Below are positions 18,957-27,625 of a stretch of DNA of 64,000 nt, one piece after another; the first letter of the stretch is position 1, and the number at the start of each line of letters is the position of its first letter. The stretch is taken from assembly GCF_000420345.1 (NCBI RefSeq), contig NZ_ATUT01000003.1, forward strand, positions 60,360 through 124,359. The letters are read 5' to 3'. Made by a program: the position numbers and the translations under genes. The DNA comes from Faecalicoccus pleomorphus DSM 20574 (GTDB taxonomy: Bacteria; Bacillota_I; Bacilli_A; Erysipelotrichales; Erysipelotrichaceae). Under the pieces are notes generated by a model that worked only from the letters and a program-made list of their open reading frames with translations, did not search any database and was not told the origin of the DNA.

Positions 18957-18980
18957 ATGCGGCAAGGTATTCTTAAATAA
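18957..18980 (+). CDS. tet(W) leader peptide (7 codons)
   Basis: MRQGILK preceded by AAAAGGAG at 7-nt spacing. Its codons overlap the left arm (GTATTCTTAAAT, 18967-18978) of an inverted repeat whose right arm is at 19052-19063. Ribosome progress through this ORF would therefore decide whether the leader folds, the attenuation logic proposed for tet(M)-type ribosomal protection genes. Confidence 0.65.
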   Translation: MRQGILK

Positions 18981-19063
18981 AACTATAATCAAATAGTGGG
19001 AACAAAGGATTATGATAGTCCCTTTTGTAGGGGCTTAGTTTTTTGTACCCAATTTAAGAATAC
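18967..19063 (+). promoter_or_regulatory. tet(W) leader attenuator, long stem
   Basis: Perfect 12-bp inverted repeat (GTATTCTTAAAT at 18967, ATTTAAGAATAC at 19052) enclosing a smaller hairpin (AGTCCC/GGGGCT at about 19017-19036), followed by a T-rich stretch. Confidence 0.65.
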
Positions 19064-19150
19064 TTTTGCCTTATCAATTTTGACATATCCCCAAAAACAG
19101 CACTCACAAACAGGTGTATGCTGTATATGTGTATGTCCGCAAATTATCAT

Positions 19151-19188
19151 CCCCAGTGGTAAAAGTATTTTACTGCTGGGGATTTTTA
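19151..19188 (+). terminator. intrinsic terminator in the tet(W) leader
   Basis: CCCCAG...CTGGGG stem with inner GTAAAA/TTTTAC pairing, then ATTTTT. It ends 33 nt before the tet(W) start, so it must be read through for expression. A small GCCC-TTCG-GGGC hairpin follows at 19190-19201. Confidence 0.75.
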
Positions 19189-19221
19189 TGCCCTTCGGGG
19201 CAGTAAAGGGAGGACAATCAC

Positions 19222-21141
19222 ATGAAAATAATCAATATTGGAATTCTTGCCCATGTAGACGCTGGAAAGACGACCTTGACGGAGAGCCTGCTATATGCCA
19301 GCGGAGCCATTTCAGAACCGGGGAGCGTCGAAAAAGGGACAACGAGGACGGACACCATGTTTTTGGAGCGGCAGCGTGGGATTACCATTCAAGCGGCAGT
19401 CACTTCCTTCCAGTGGCACAGATGTAAAGTCAACATTGTGGATACGCCCGGCCACATGGATTTTTTGGCGGAGGTGTACCGCTCTTTGGCTGTTTTAGAT
19501 GGGGCCATCTTGGTGATCTCCGCTAAAGATGGCGTGCAGGCCCAGACCCGTATTCTGTTCCATGCCCTGCGGAAAATGAACATTCCCACCGTTATCTTTA
19601 TCAACAAGATCGACCAGGCTGGCGTTGATTTGCAGAGCGTGGTTCAGTCTGTTCGGGATAAGCTCTCCGCCGATATTATCATCAAGCAGACGGTGTCGCT
19701 GTCCCCGGAAATAGTCCTGGAGGAAAATACCGACATAGAAGCATGGGATGCGGTCATCGAAAATAACGATAAATTATTGGAAAAGTATATCGCAGGAGAA
19801 CCAATCAGCCGGGAAAAACTTGTGCGGGAGGAACAGCGGCGGGTTCAAGACGCCTCCCTGTTCCCGGTCTATTATGGCAGCGCCAAAAAGGGCCTTGGCA
19901 TTCAACCGTTGATGGATGCGGTGACAGGGCTGTTCCAACCGATTGGGGAACAGGGGAGCGCCGCCCTATGCGGCAGCGTTTTCAAGGTGGAGTATACAGA
20001 TTGCGGCCAGCGGCGTGTCTATCTACGGCTATACAGCGGAACGCTGCGCCTGCGGGATACGGTGGCCCTGGCCGGGAGAGAAAAGCTGAAAATCACAGAG
20101 ATGCGTATTCCATCCAAAGGGGAAATTGTTCGGACAGACACCGCTTATCCGGGTGAAATTGTTATCCTTCCCAGCGACAGCGTGAGGTTAAACGATGTAT
20201 TAGGGGACCCAACCCGGCTCCCTCGTAAAAGGTGGCGTGAGGACCCCCTCCCCATGCTGCGGACGTCGATTGCGCCGAAAACGGCAGCGCAAAGAGAACG
20301 GCTGCTGGACGCTCTTACGCAACTTGCGGATACTGACCCGCTTTTGCGCTGCGAGGTGGATTCCATCACCCATGAGATCATTCTTTCTTTTTTGGGCCGG
20401 GTGCAGTTGGAGGTTGTTTCCGCTTTGCTGTCGGAAAAATACAAGCTTGAAACAGTGGTAAAGGAACCCACCGTCATTTATATGGAGCGGCCGCTCAAAG
20501 CAGCCAGCCACACCATCCATATCGAGGTGCCGCCCAACCCGTTTTGGGCATCCATCGGACTGTCTGTTACACCACTCCCGCTTGGCTCCGGTGTACAATA
20601 CGAGAGCCGGGTTTCGCTGGGATACTTGAACCAGAGTTTTCAAAACGCTGTCAGGGATGGTATCCGTTACGGGCTGGAGCAGGGCTTGTTCGGCTGGAAC
20701 GTAACGGACTGTAAGATTTGCTTTGAATACGGGCTTTATTACAGTCCGGTCAGCACGCCGGCGGACTTCCGCTCATTGGCCCCGATTGTATTGGAACAGG
20801 CATTGAAGGAATCAGGGACGCAACTGCTGGAACCTTATCTCTCCTTCACCCTCTATGCGCCCCGGGAATATCTTTCCAGGGCTTATCATGATGCACCGAA
20901 ATACTGTGCCACCATCGAAACGGTCCAGGTAAAAAAGGATGAAGTTGTCTTTACTGGCGAGATTCCCGCCCGCTGTATACAGGCATACCGTACTGATCTG
21001 GCCTTTTACACCAACGGGCAGAGCGTATGCCTTACAGAACTGAAAGGGTATCAGGCCGCTGTCGGCAAGCCAGTCATCCAGCCCCGCCGTCCAAACAGCC
21101 GCCTGGACAAGGTGCGCTATATGTTTCAGAAGATAATGTAA
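19222..21141 (+). CDS. tet(W): tetracycline resistance ribosomal protection protein Tet(W)
   Basis: 639-residue EF-G-like GTPase that releases tetracycline from the ribosome. G1 is HVDAGKTT (residues 11-18), G3 is DTPGHMD, G4 is NKID, and the opening [19 protein letters not shown] matches the TetM/O/W class. Length and sequence agree with Tet(W) as I know it, with only scattered differences. AAAGGGAGG lies 8 nt before the ATG. Expression is controlled by the upstream leader peptide and terminator. It is the only recognised antibiotic resistance gene in the window. Confidence 0.96.
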   Translation: MKIINIGILAHVDAGKTTLTESLLYASGAISEPGSVEKGTTRTDTMFLERQRGITIQAAVTSFQWHRCKVNIVDTPGHMDFLAEVYRSLAVLDGAILVISAKDGVQAQTRILFHALRKMNIPTVIFINKIDQAGVDLQSVVQSVRDKLSADIIIKQTVSLSPEIVLEENTDIEAWDAVIENNDKLLEKYIAGEPISREKLVREEQRRVQDASLFPVYYGSAKKGLGIQPLMDAVTGLFQPIGEQGSAALCGSVFKVEYTDCGQRRVYLRLYSGTLRLRDTVALAGREKLKITEMRIPSKGEIVRTDTAYPGEIVILPSDSVRLNDVLGDPTRLPRKRWREDPLPMLRTSIAPKTAAQRERLLDALTQLADTDPLLRCEVDSITHEIILSFLGRVQLEVVSALLSEKYKLETVVKEPTVIYMERPLKAASHTIHIEVPPNPFWASIGLSVTPLPLGSGVQYESRVSLGYLNQSFQNAVRDGIRYGLEQGLFGWNVTDCKICFEYGLYYSPVSTPADFRSLAPIVLEQALKESGTQLLEPYLSFTLYAPREYLSRAYHDAPKYCATIETVQVKKDEVVFTGEIPARCIQAYRTDLAFYTNGQSVCLTELKGYQAAVGKPVIQPRRPNSRLDKVRYMFQKIM

Positions 21142-21222
21142 CGTCTTGCGCAATGCAAGCGTTCATTGCTGGCTATTGCGAAATATCATTGATAAAATCA
21201 GTATCAGAGAGGAGAAACTATT

Positions 21223-21678
21223 TTGAACCAGGAACAGACGAATATTACAACAGGAAAGCAAATACGTCATCTGCGAACACAATTGGGAATGACACAGGAA
21301 GAACTAGCCGGGGAATTGAATGTTACCCGGCAGGCACTATCGAATTGGGAGAGAGATGTTAATGAACCCGATTTAAATATGTTGAAAAAAATTTGCTTTC
21401 TTTTTGGAGTCAACATGGACGATTTTGCGAAGGAGGTAATAACAAAGATGGAAACATATGAAAAAAAGGAGAAACGACAATTTAATAAGTACGATATGGC
21501 AATTGGACTTTTTTATGGTGTTGGTATATTTCTTGGCATTGGTATTTTCTTTGTTGGCGGTTTTATGACAATGTCAGGTGCAGGGTGGGGAGCATCACTA
21601 TTTGGCGGTGGCTGTTTTTCTCTTGTATTTGGCTTGATATGCCATGCAGTTATTACATTGAGAAGAAATGACAAATGA
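21223..21678 (+). CDS. XRE-type regulator with two membrane segments
   Basis: 151 residues: HTH_3 domain at about 11-66 (IRHLRTQLGMTQEELAGELN, then TRQALSNWERD), followed by a charged linker and two hydrophobic segments (about 95-120 and 125-148). It starts with TTG at 21223 after GAGGAG. A membrane-anchored repressor of unknown target, 81 nt downstream of tet(W). Confidence 0.85.
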   Translation: MNQEQTNITTGKQIRHLRTQLGMTQEELAGELNVTRQALSNWERDVNEPDLNMLKKICFLFGVNMDDFAKEVITKMETYEKKEKRQFNKYDMAIGLFYGVGIFLGIGIFFVGGFMTMSGAGWGASLFGGGCFSLVFGLICHAVITLRRNDK

Positions 21679-21723
21679 TGACATATCCTGCTTTCTATAC
21701 TTTTCGGTAATACCGAGTAAAAA

Positions 21724-21762
21724 AAGCCGCTGCTTTTGGCTTTCCAATAGCGGCGGCTTAAT
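21724..21762 (+). terminator. hairpin after the XRE gene
   Basis: AAGCCGC...GCGGCTT-type inverted repeat about 45 nt after the XRE stop; no clear T-run. It may also act as a transcript stabiliser. Confidence 0.4.
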
Positions 21763-21909
21763 GCAAGCGGCGGCAAAGGGAAATATCCTTTGAATACCTT
21801 ACAGAAGAAAAGTTTTGCAGCATTACAAAAATAAAAGCCTATACCATTTTGGAAAGAAAAGATACATAATAGTCAAGACGACAACAATCAGAAGTTATGG
21901 AGGGTAACA

Positions 21910-22677
21910 ATGGAATATAGTAAGGAAGATTTAATGGAAGCAAAAAAGCAAATTTTGGGAGTGGGAGAGAACATGGGAACAGAGGAAAGTAAAAAAATCT
22001 GGGAGGAGAACGCACAATTTTGGGATAATGCAATGGGTGACGAATCTAATGAATTTCACAGAGAGGTAGTGCGCCCCAAAGTAACGGAACTTCTATCTCC
22101 TAATCCTGCGGATTACATTTTGGATATTGCGTGTGGCAATGGAAATTATTCTTCGTATCTTGCACAAAGAGGTGCTTCGGTTGTCGCTTTTGATTACAGC
22201 AAAAAAATGATAGAATTGGCTAAAAGACGGCAATCACAATATGCAAAACAAATTGAATTTTGTGTGGCGGATGCGACCGATAGAAAAAGTATATTAGAAT
22301 TAAAAAGAAATCGAGCCTTTACGAAAGCAGTTTCTAATATGGCAATTATGGATATTACGGACATTGAACCACTTCTTATGGCTGTTTATGAACTGTTGCA
22401 GGAAAGCGGAATTTTTGTCTTTGCAACGCAACACCCTTGTTTTGTCACGTTGACTGAAAAATATATGACACCGCACAGTTACTATGATATAGCGATTGAA
22501 GGGCAACCGAAAGAGCAGATTTATTATCATCGTTCCATACAAGATATTTTTAACCTTTGTTTTAGAGCTGGATTTGTCATTGATGGATTTTATGAAGAAT
22601 GTTTCAAAACCAACAAAGAAATTCCTATGGTAATGATAGTAAGGCTTAAGAAGGTAAAACGTGATAGCTTAAAATAA
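21910..22677 (+). CDS. class I SAM-dependent methyltransferase, N-terminus possibly grafted
   Basis: 255 residues; motif I LDIACGNGNYSSYLA near residue 74 and a typical C-terminal domain. Substrate unknown. The first 15 residues (MEYSKEDLMEAKKQI) resemble the start of an unrelated small protein common in Firmicute mobile elements. The methyltransferase homology begins about MGTEESKKIW, where a second ATG (21973) has its own GGGAGAGA. So either start may be used, and the outer one may be a recombination graft that supplies a strong GGAGGG ribosome site. Confidence 0.85.
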   Translation: MEYSKEDLMEAKKQILGVGENMGTEESKKIWEENAQFWDNAMGDESNEFHREVVRPKVTELLSPNPADYILDIACGNGNYSSYLAQRGASVVAFDYSKKMIELAKRRQSQYAKQIEFCVADATDRKSILELKRNRAFTKAVSNMAIMDITDIEPLLMAVYELLQESGIFVFATQHPCFVTLTEKYMTPHSYYDIAIEGQPKEQIYYHRSIQDIFNLCFRAGFVIDGFYEECFKTNKEIPMVMIVRLKKVKRDSLK

Positions 22678-22680
22678 ATT

Positions 22681-22847
22681 CAAGTTTGTCGGGTAAATAG
22701 CAAACCCAGCCGAGCCAGTCAACGATAAAATGAACGCCGCTTCGCGCCGTCGTTGACAGCCCCGCCCGTCTTTGCTGGTAGGCAATCAAGGGGCGACAGC
22801 AAGGAGTACTGCCGCCCCGCACTATTATTCAGAGAGGGGGAATTTCC
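22681..22847. other. gene-free stretch upstream of the sigma-like gene
   Basis: GC-rich and different in composition from the AT-rich methyltransferase just before it, so a module boundary lies here. A hairpin-forming GTCAACGA...TCGTTGAC pair is visible at about 22717-22758. Confidence 0.4.
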
Positions 22848-23270
22848 ATGACCGAAGATGAAGCCTACAAGGTGCATATCCAGTACACATTCAATGCCTT
22901 TTGCAAGGTAGTCATTCGTCACGCAGCCATAGATAAAATCTTGAAGCTGCGCCGGAGGTGGGAACGGGAAGTTTCCCTTGATTATCTGATGAGTGAAAAG
23001 TTTGTCCAGCTTGCCGAGCCGGAGTAGCTTGAAGAATATCTTTTTACCGCCTGCGGCCAGACCGCCGTTCTGTATCATGCGGAGCTTGCCGCCGCCCTTG
23101 CCCTTTTGCCGGAGCAGACGCAGGAAGAAATTTTTCGTTACTATTTCCTGCGCCAGCCGCAGCGAGTGATCGGCGTACATATTGGCCGGACACGCAGCAC
23201 AGCGGGGCGGCATATCCGGCTTGCCTTGCAGCGGTTAAGGCGGCTCATGGAGGGAAATGACTATGAGTAA
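22848..23270 (+). pseudogene. sigma-70-like regulator with an in-frame amber codon
   Basis: 140-codon frame starting MTEDEAYKVHIQYTFNAFCK and ending in a region-4-like HTH (LLPEQTQEEIFRYYFL ... RRLMEGNDYE), the small sigma-like protein typical of Firmicute mobilizable elements. Codon 60 (23025-23027) is TAG. The frame is otherwise intact, so it is a recent nonsense mutation, a sequencing error or a read-through case. GAGAGGGGG precedes the ATG. The next gene overlaps its end. Confidence 0.75.
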
Positions 23271-23460
23271 ACTTCTCCCCTATGAAACAATCGTCAAAGC
23301 CCATGAGGGCGACCCGGACGCAATCGACACCATTCTTTCCCACTATGCCGGATATATCCGCTACTGTTCCAAAGTACACGGGAAAGTCAACGCCGAAGTT
23401 GAGGAACATATAAAGCAACAGCTCATTGCCGCCCTGTTCAAATTTCGCTTTGACCGATAA
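23263..23460 (+). CDS. small helix-turn-helix protein (Tn916 Orf8-like)
   Basis: 65 residues beginning MSKLLPYETIVKAHEGDPDA, the HTH_16 type found after sigma-like genes in Tn916-related and mobilizable elements. It overlaps the sigma-like stop by 8 nt. GGAGGG lies upstream of both this ATG and one two codons earlier. Confidence 0.75.
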   Translation: MSKLLPYETIVKAHEGDPDAIDTILSHYAGYIRYCSKVHGKVNAEVEEHIKQQLIAALFKFRFDR

Positions 23461-23591
23461 ACAAAGAACAAACACTGGCTGTCATTAGCGGTTTCACTCC
23501 AGCCAGTTTACAATTCATCTATTCCTAAAGGAAGCAGGTCATAGTATAATAGAACCAACGACAAATATACTTTTAGGGGAGATATAGCAAT

Positions 23592-23783
23592 ATGAAAAGT
23601 AATAAATACTTAACTATTGGCTTATTAACAGGATTTATTGTCGGTGGTTGCATAGGTGTGTTGGCATGGGCGTTTTTGCAAAATCTTTTTGCTATTTCTA
23701 TTTGTGCAGGTATCGGAATGTTGATTGGAATTGTTATAGGTACATTGATTGATTATGAAAAAAATAATCATCAAGAGAAATAG
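23592..23783 (+). CDS. small two-helix membrane protein
   Basis: 63 residues with two hydrophobic segments (about 7-29 and 33-53) rich in Gly and Ile, and a charged tail. GGGGAG lies before the ATG, and TATAAT (about 23545) upstream could be its -10. I do not recognise it. It is AT-rich, unlike the flanking mobilization genes, so it may be a separate acquisition. Confidence 0.6.
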   Translation: MKSNKYLTIGLLTGFIVGGCIGVLAWAFLQNLFAISICAGIGMLIGIVIGTLIDYEKNNHQEK

Positions 23784-24379
23784 AAAAAATGCACAATGCC
23801 TTAAAGGGAAAACAGGAATTTATTGTGCTATCCATCATCGGGCCAACCTGACCTGAACTTTCAAAACTGAATATCCACCGCCCATCGGCGGCCAGCGAAA
23901 GCAGTAAGTCTGAAAAAGATTTGCTGCTTTTTTCTTTATCCGTTTGGCAAAATCGCAAAGTCATCCGTAGTAGGTAGGTGAAGCCGGAAACAAAAAATTT
24001 TCTGCGGCGGTAGCCAAATCTGCATTTTCTGTATTTCTAAGGCAAAGGAAAATTTGAGAAAATTCCCGGCAAGCGGGTAGCTGGCGGCCTTTGAAATGTA
24101 TCTTTAGCGGAAAGAAAGAACTGCGGGTAAAAATCGCCCCACGCCGTAAGATTTTTGCAGAAATCCGGCCAAAACAGGCGGCAGCTATACGAGTAGTAAG
24201 TGCAAGGGGAAATCTACGGCTTACTTAGAGCAAGTTTCTACCACGGTGCCAAAATCCGCAATTCTGCGGTTTTGCCCCTCGCGGGAAACTTGTTGGGGAG
24301 TGCCTTCCCCAAACCCTGCTTTGCGGCTTGCGCCGCTTATCCCCGCCGCGCTCATGCGGCAAGAAAGGAGGTCACGACC
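23784..24379. other. gene-free stretch upstream of mobC, probably containing oriT
   Basis: No convincing gene. Open frames here lack ribosome sites and family features. The position directly before MobC and relaxase genes is typical of oriT. Several hairpins are visible, including the candidate at 24251-24273. Confidence 0.5.
24251..24280. other. candidate oriT hairpin and nick region
   Basis: Inverted repeat AAAATCCGCA-ATTC-TGCGGTTTT (one mismatch) followed by GCCCCTCG, resembling the arrangement in MOBP-type origins where the nick lies in a GC-rich run just 3' of the hairpin. 100 nt upstream of mobC. Confidence 0.4.
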
Positions 24380-24778
24380 ATGCGAAAGAAATACAACACA
24401 CCCCACCGCAGCCGCGTTGTGAAAACCCGGCTGTCCGAAGATGAATACGCCGACTTCACAGCGCGGCTTGCGCCCTATGGTATCAGCCAGTCCGAATTTC
24501 TCCGGCAGGCGATACGGCGCACCACCATACGCCCCGTTATCCATGTGTCGGCGGTTAATGATGAACTGCTCTCCGCTGTCGGGAAGTTGGCCGCCGAGTA
24601 CGGCAGGATCGGCGGCAACCTCAATCAGATTGCCCGGTATCTGAACGAGTACGGCGCACCCTACAACGCACTGTTCGGCGAGGTACGCGCCGCCATAGCC
24701 GACCTTGCCGCCCTCAAGTATGAAGTCCTCAAGAAAGTAGGTGACGCGGTTGGCAACACTCAAGCATATCAACTCTAA
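24380..24778 (+). CDS. MobC-family relaxosome accessory protein
   Basis: 132 residues. N-terminal ribbon-helix-helix-like part (VVKTRLSEDEYADFTARL, then GISQSEFLRQAI) and the typical IGGNLNQIARYLNEYG segment of MobC proteins, which help the relaxase bind and open oriT. The open frame runs upstream to 24200, but AAAGGAGG 8 nt before the ATG at 24380 fixes the start. The relaxase gene overlaps its 3' end by 38 nt. Confidence 0.9.
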   Translation: MRKKYNTPHRSRVVKTRLSEDEYADFTARLAPYGISQSEFLRQAIRRTTIRPVIHVSAVNDELLSAVGKLAAEYGRIGGNLNQIARYLNEYGAPYNALFGEVRAAIADLAALKYEVLKKVGDAVGNTQAYQL

Positions 24779-26378
24779 AAATGCCGACTACGGAGCCGCC
24801 GAACAATACCTGCTGTTTGAACATGACGAGTTTACCATGAAGCCTGTCCTTGATGAAACCGGCAGGCTTATCCCCCGCGAGGACTACCGGCTGTCCACGC
24901 TGAACTGCGGCGGCGAGGATTTTGCCGTTGCCTGTATGCGGGCAAATCTCCGCTATGAGAAAAACCAACGGCGGGAAGATGTGAAAAGCCACCACTATAT
25001 CATCAGCTTTGACCCACGGGACGGGCCGGACAACGGCTTGACCGTAGACCGGGCGCAGGAATTGGGCGAGCAATTCTGTAAAGAGCATTTCCCCGGCCAC
25101 CAAGCCCTTGTATGCACCCACCCGGACGGGCATAACCACAGCGGCAACATCCATGTGCATATCGTCATTAACAGCCTGCGGATAGAGGAAGTGCCGTTCC
25201 TGCCTTACATGGACAGGCCAGCCGACACGAAAGCCGGTTGCAAGCACCGCTGTACCGACGCTGCCATGCGCTACTTCAAATCCGAAGTCATGGAGATGTG
25301 CCACCGGGAGGGGCTTTACCAAATCGACCTCTTGAACGGCAGCAAGAACCGCGTCACAGACCGGGAGTATTGGGCGCAGAAAAAGGGACAGGCCGCGCTG
25401 GACAAGCAGAACGCCCCCATGATTGCCGAGGGTATCACACCTCGGCAGACCAAGTTTGAAACGAACAAGGAGAAGTTGCGGCAGACCATACGCGCCGCGC
25501 TGTCTGCGGCGACCTCATTCGAGGACTTTTCCTCTCTGCTGCTGCGGGAGGGTGTGACCGTCAAGGAGAGCCGGGGGCGGCTGTCCTATCTCACGCCGGA
25601 CAGGACAAAGCCCATTACCGCCCGAAAACTGGGCGACGACTTTGACCGCGCCGCTGTCCTTGCCGTTTTGGAGCAGAACGCCGCCAGAGCCACAGAAAAG
25701 GCCGCGGCCATACCCGACGAATACCCCCGGCGTGGGAAAGCTGGCATACAGCCCACAAAAACCCCTCAAACCGCCCCGAAACAGGACGGTGTGCAGCGGC
25801 TTGTGGACATTGAGCAGAAGAAAGCCGAGGGCAAAGGCCGGGGCTATGAACGCTGGGCGACCATGCACAACCTCAAACAAATGGCCGCGACGCTGAATGT
25901 GTATCAGGAATACGGCTTCACTTCCCCGGAGCAGTTAGAAGCCGCCGTTGATACCGCCTATCAGGAAATGCGCCAGACCAGCGGCAAGCTGAAAACGCTG
26001 GAAACGAAGCTACAAGGGAAAAAGGAGTTGCAGCAACAGGTACTTGCCTATGCCAAGACCAAGCCCGCCCGCGATGGGCTGAAAGTGCAGAAATCCGAGA
26101 AAGCCCGCGCCGCCTATCGGCAGGCAAACGAGAGCGATTTTATCATAGCCGAAGCCGCCGCCCGGTATTTCAAGGCGCATGGCATTACCAAGCTGCCCGC
26201 CCGGAAAGCGTTGCAGGCCGAGATCGAGCAGCTTATCTCCGAGAAAGACGGCCTGTATAACACCTATCACGAACAGAAACAGCGGTTCAAGGAATTGCAG
26301 ACCGTCAAGCGGAACATCGACCAGATTTTGCGCCGGGAGGAACCCCACCGCAGAAAGGAGCAGAGCCATGAGCGATAA
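24741..26378 (+). CDS. MOBP-type relaxase
   Basis: 545 residues. Relaxase domain at about 1-260 with the metal-binding histidine motif in GHNHSGNIHVHIVINS and upstream KSHHYIISFDP; the catalytic Tyr is probably Tyr17 in ADYGAAEQYL. The C-terminal half is charged and probably coiled coil. It starts with GTG at 24741 inside mobC. It should nick oriT and pilot the strand through a helper's secretion system, as the element has none. Confidence 0.93.
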   Translation: MTRLATLKHINSKNADYGAAEQYLLFEHDEFTMKPVLDETGRLIPREDYRLSTLNCGGEDFAVACMRANLRYEKNQRREDVKSHHYIISFDPRDGPDNGLTVDRAQELGEQFCKEHFPGHQALVCTHPDGHNHSGNIHVHIVINSLRIEEVPFLPYMDRPADTKAGCKHRCTDAAMRYFKSEVMEMCHREGLYQIDLLNGSKNRVTDREYWAQKKGQAALDKQNAPMIAEGITPRQTKFETNKEKLRQTIRAALSAATSFEDFSSLLLREGVTVKESRGRLSYLTPDRTKPITARKLGDDFDRAAVLAVLEQNAARATEKAAAIPDEYPRRGKAGIQPTKTPQTAPKQDGVQRLVDIEQKKAEGKGRGYERWATMHNLKQMAATLNVYQEYGFTSPEQLEAAVDTAYQEMRQTSGKLKTLETKLQGKKELQQQVLAYAKTKPARDGLKVQKSEKARAAYRQANESDFIIAEAAARYFKAHGITKLPARKALQAEIEQLISEKDGLYNTYHEQKQRFKELQTVKRNIDQILRREEPHRRKEQSHER

Positions 26379-26754
26379 CCTGCCCCGCATGGACTACCGC
26401 CAGCACCGGCGGGCGCGGCGGCTGGTACATGAGTGCTGTAACTACGACGAGGGGAACTGCCTGCTGTTAGACGACGGGGAGCCTTGCGTGTGCGTCCAGA
26501 GCATTTCCCTTTCCCTCATGTGCCGCTGGTTCCGTGTGGCTGTCCTGCCCCTTGACGGGGAGCTGGCCGCAGCCCTTTTGTACAAGGGGAGCCGGAAACG
26601 CTGCGCCGTCTGCGGGGCGGCCTTTGTCCCCAAATCCAACCGGGGAAAATACTGCCCCGACTGCGCCGCCAGAGTACGCCGCCGCAAAGAAGCCGAGCGA
26701 CAGCGCAAACGCTACCACCTTTCTACGCATTTAGGGGCTGTCAAACCCTTGTAA
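26368..26754 (+). CDS. cysteine-rich VLP-domain protein (inner element copy)
   Basis: 128 residues, putative zinc-binding protein with CVCVQSIS, AVLPLDGELAAALL and CAVCGAAF...YCPDCA motifs. It overlaps the relaxase stop by 11 nt and has AAAGGAG 7 nt before the ATG. Homologous to the outer-element protein at 7679-8062. Function unknown; always seen in mobilization regions. Confidence 0.85.
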   Translation: MSDNLPRMDYRQHRRARRLVHECCNYDEGNCLLLDDGEPCVCVQSISLSLMCRWFRVAVLPLDGELAAALLYKGSRKRCAVCGAAFVPKSNRGKYCPDCAARVRRRKEAERQRKRYHLSTHLGAVKPL

Positions 26755-26866
26755 ATCAAGGCTTTTTTGCCCGCCCTCAACGGGGGCTTGATACATTTAT
26801 CCTTTTCCCCCGGAAACGGCGTTCTAAATGCGTACAAACGCACCAAATCCACCCAAAGGAGGAACC

Positions 26867-27625
26867 ATGTCAGACAACCGAAAATACTACTACCTCAAGC
26901 TGAAAGAGAATTACTTTGACGAGGACGCTATCGTGCTGCTGGAAAGTATGCAGGACGGTATCCTCTATTCCAACATTCTCTTGAAACTGTACCTGAAATC
27001 GCTGAAAAACGGCGGGAAGTTGCAGCTTGATGAAAATATTCCCTACACCGCGCAGATGATTGCCACCATTACCCGCCAGCAAGTCGGCACCGTAGAGCGA
27101 GCCTTGCAGATTTTTATGAAGCTGGGGCTTGTGGAGCCGTTACAGAACGGCGCGTTGTATATGAGCAACATTGAACTGCTTATCGGCCAATCCTCTACCG
27201 AGGGGGAGCGGAAACGGCGGGCAAGGCTGGCTTTGCAGGAGCAGAAAGCCTTGCCAAAGGCCGGGGCGGACAAATGTCCACCATATCAAGCGGACATTTG
27301 TCCACCAGAGATAGAGATAGAGATAGAGAAAGAGATAGAAAAAGAGAGAGAGCGAGAGTTAGATACGGGACAGCCCGCCCGCGCCGCCTATGGCCGATAT
27401 GAAAATGTCTTTCTTTCGCAATCAGAACTGGACGGGCTGAAAGCAGACCTGCCCGACAAATGGAACTATTACATTGACCGGCTATCCTGCCATATCGCGT
27501 CCAGCGGCAAGCGATACCGCAGCCATGCCGCGACAATCTACAAATGGGCGCAGGAGGACGCAGCCAGGAAAGCCCCGAAAAAGGGCATACCAGACTACTC
27601 ATGCAAGGAGGGCGAGAGTTTATGA
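26867..27625 (+). CDS. replisome organiser N-terminal domain protein
   Basis: 252 residues; the N-terminal winged-helix domain (MSDNRKYYYLKLKENYFDED ... IPYTAQMIATITRQQVGTVE) matches phage replisome organisers. A Glu/Ile/Lys/Arg low-complexity linker (residues about 145-165) comes from GAGATA-type repeats at 27307-27360. AAAGGAGG precedes the ATG at 26867. Its stop overlaps the next start (ATGA), so it is coupled to the DnaC-like helicase loader. Confidence 0.85.
   Translation: MSDNRKYYYLKLKENYFDEDAIVLLESMQDGILYSNILLKLYLKSLKNGGKLQLDENIPYTAQMIATITRQQVGTVERALQIFMKLGLVEPLQNGALYMSNIELLIGQSSTEGERKRRARLALQEQKALPKAGADKCPPYQADICPPEIEIEIEKEIEKERERELDTGQPARAAYGRYENVFLSQSELDGLKADLPDKWNYYIDRLSCHIASSGKRYRSHAATIYKWAQEDAARKAPKKGIPDYSCKEGESL
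27307..27360 (+). repeat. GAGATA-type microsatellite in a coding region
   Basis: Purine-only tract of GAGATA and GAGAAA/GAGAGA units encoding Glu/Ile/Lys/Arg. It is prone to slippage; hexamer changes keep the frame. Confidence 0.7.

Noticed and set aside
23734..23964. 76-codon minus-strand frame near the oriT region
   Set aside because: It overlaps the end of the small membrane gene, has no ribosome site and shows no recognised domain.
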